A stretch of DNA of 7,088 bases, from positions 1 through 7,088 of the forward strand of contig JAAYXC010000128.1 in the NCBI GenBank assembly GCA_012516115.1. Reading direction: 5' to 3'. Below, in pieces: positions 6,668-7,088 of this stretch. The notes under the pieces were generated by a model. The model was not told the DNA's origin and did no database searches. It was given only the letters and a program-made list of their open reading frames with translations. Source of the DNA: Bacillota bacterium (GTDB taxonomy: Bacteria; Bacillota; UBA4882; JAAYXC01). Every line of letters begins with the position of its first letter. Position 1 is the stretch's first letter. The position numbers were made by a program, and so were the translations under genes.

Positions 6668-6671
6668 TTTT

Positions 6672-6678
6672 CCCTCTC
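6672..6678 (-). promoter_or_regulatory. Ribosome binding site of the nuclease-like gene
   Basis: The minus strand reads GAGAGGG, four A residues, then ATG at 6667. It decides the start of the nuclease-like gene against the upstream in-frame ATG at 6793 and the downstream in-frame ATG at residue 26, whose AAGGA touches the start codon. Confidence 0.5.
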
Positions 6679-6683
6679 GTTTC

Positions 6684-7088
6684 TCACATCTCCACCCGGA
6701 AGGTCCGGATCTGATAGGGCGTGATCTGAAAACGGACCCGATCCCCCACGTGGGGGATCGGCCACTCTTCCTCCTCGACCAGGTTGCACTCATAGGCGGC
6801 CCGGAGGGGCAGGCCGAAGGAGAGGGTGACCGGCCCGCGGCGGCCGTGGGCCTCGTAGACGCGGACGATGAGCCCCGGGGCTTTTTCGGCCTTCTTGACC
6901 GTACTGATGACCACGTGTCGGGCGTCGGCGCGGACCAGGCCGAAACGGGGAGGTTTCTTTCCCGGGTGGGCCGGGACGAAGACGGCCCGCAGGGGAAGGT
7001 TTAGTTCCCAGGCCCGCCGGACGGTACCCCGCCGCCAGTCGCCCCGGTGGGGATAAAGACTGTAGGTGAACTCATGGTGGCCCTGATC
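6684..7088 (-). CDS. Alpha-mannosidase, glycoside hydrolase family 38, C-terminal end (5' part outside window)
   Basis: The frame is open from base 7088 down to TGA at 6684-6686, giving 134 visible residues. It begins with DQGHHEFTYSLYPHRGDW, matching the highly conserved GH38 C-terminal motif (H-E-F-x-Y-x-L-Y-P-H), then RRAWELNLPL. It continues with the beta-sandwich tail: ISTVKKAEKAPGLIVRVYEA, VTLSFGLPLRAAYECNLVEE and ITPYQIRTFRVEM, the usual last strands of GH38 enzymes (the residues that would read LRxYE...NLxE...IxTFRV). Catalytic residues lie in the N-terminal domain, outside the window. GH38 enzymes cleave alpha-mannosides such as N-glycan or mannan fragments, usually in the cytoplasm. 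The DNA is clearly more G+C-rich than the plus-strand operon. The nuclease-like gene starts 16 bases after its stop, suggesting co-transcription. The ATG at 6914 is internal. Confidence 0.92.
   Translation of the reverse strand, partial: DQGHHEFTYSLYPHRGDWRRGTVRRAWELNLPLRAVFVPAHPGKKPPRFGLVRADARHVVISTVKKAEKAPGLIVRVYEAHGRRGPVTLSFGLPLRAAYECNLVEEEEWPIPHVGDRVRFQITPYQIRTFRVEM

Noticed and set aside
6668..6793. N-terminal extension of the nuclease-like gene to the ATG at 6793
   Set aside because: These 42 codons overlap the conserved end of the GH38 gene in another frame and give an Arg/Ser-rich sequence without domain character, while ATG 6667 has its own ribosome binding site.
5690..7088. Insertion sequence or prophage as source of the minus-strand block
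   Set aside because: No transposase, integrase, terminal inverted repeat or target-site duplication could be seen. The block contains a GH38 gene that continues beyond the window.

Overview
This is a bacterial window. It carries tightly spaced plus-strand genes, [12 protein letters not shown] ABC ATPases, Shine-Dalgarno sites such as AAGGAGG, Sec-type signal peptides and no introns. The gene content is an Opp/Dpp-type importer, a URO-D/MtaA-like protein, a GH43 remnant, a sialidase-like remnant and a GH38 alpha-mannosidase end. That suits a free-living, glycan-degrading bacterium of the kind common among uncultured phyla such as Armatimonadota, Planctomycetota or Chloroflexota. The phylum is a guess and cannot be settled from this sequence.

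Plus strand, about 1-5690: an apparent operon. (1) The 3' part of an OppC/DppC-family permease enters from upstream and ends at 841. (2) An OppD/DppD-type ATPase, 857-1885. (3) An OppF/DppF-type ATPase, 1938-2948. (4) A uroporphyrinogen-decarboxylase-superfamily protein with a His-x-Cys...Cys metal-site pattern, 2993-4042. (5) A secreted GH43 glycosidase with a C-terminal beta-sandwich domain, 4081-5291. It is broken by an internal deletion with a frame change, an in-frame stop and two more frameshifts. (6) The N-terminal third of a secreted BNR/sialidase-like protein, from 5333, which stops at a change of strand and composition near 5690-5710. The transporter and URO-D genes are clean while the secreted-enzyme genes are decayed, so the decay looks local rather than a general sequencing-error problem.

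Minus strand, 7088 down to about 5700: a convergent block that is more G+C-rich at its outer ends. The C-terminal 134 codons of a GH38 alpha-mannosidase enter from the right and end at 6684. Sixteen bases later begins a 263-codon protein with a PD-(D/E)xK nuclease-like core (R-P-D, then E-I-K). Below it lies an unrecognised stretch of high-GC3 open frame (5754-5879 and on towards 5700) that may be a small gene or a remnant.

Working model: the importer takes up an oligosaccharide (or peptide) released by the secreted hydrolases, and the URO-D-like protein acts on something in the same pathway. Here the secreted part of the locus is being lost and a rearrangement junction has replaced the rest of the sialidase-like gene. 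I see no tRNA, rRNA, CRISPR array, insertion sequence or convincing intrinsic terminator. No stretch over 300 bases is without a gene or gene remnant.
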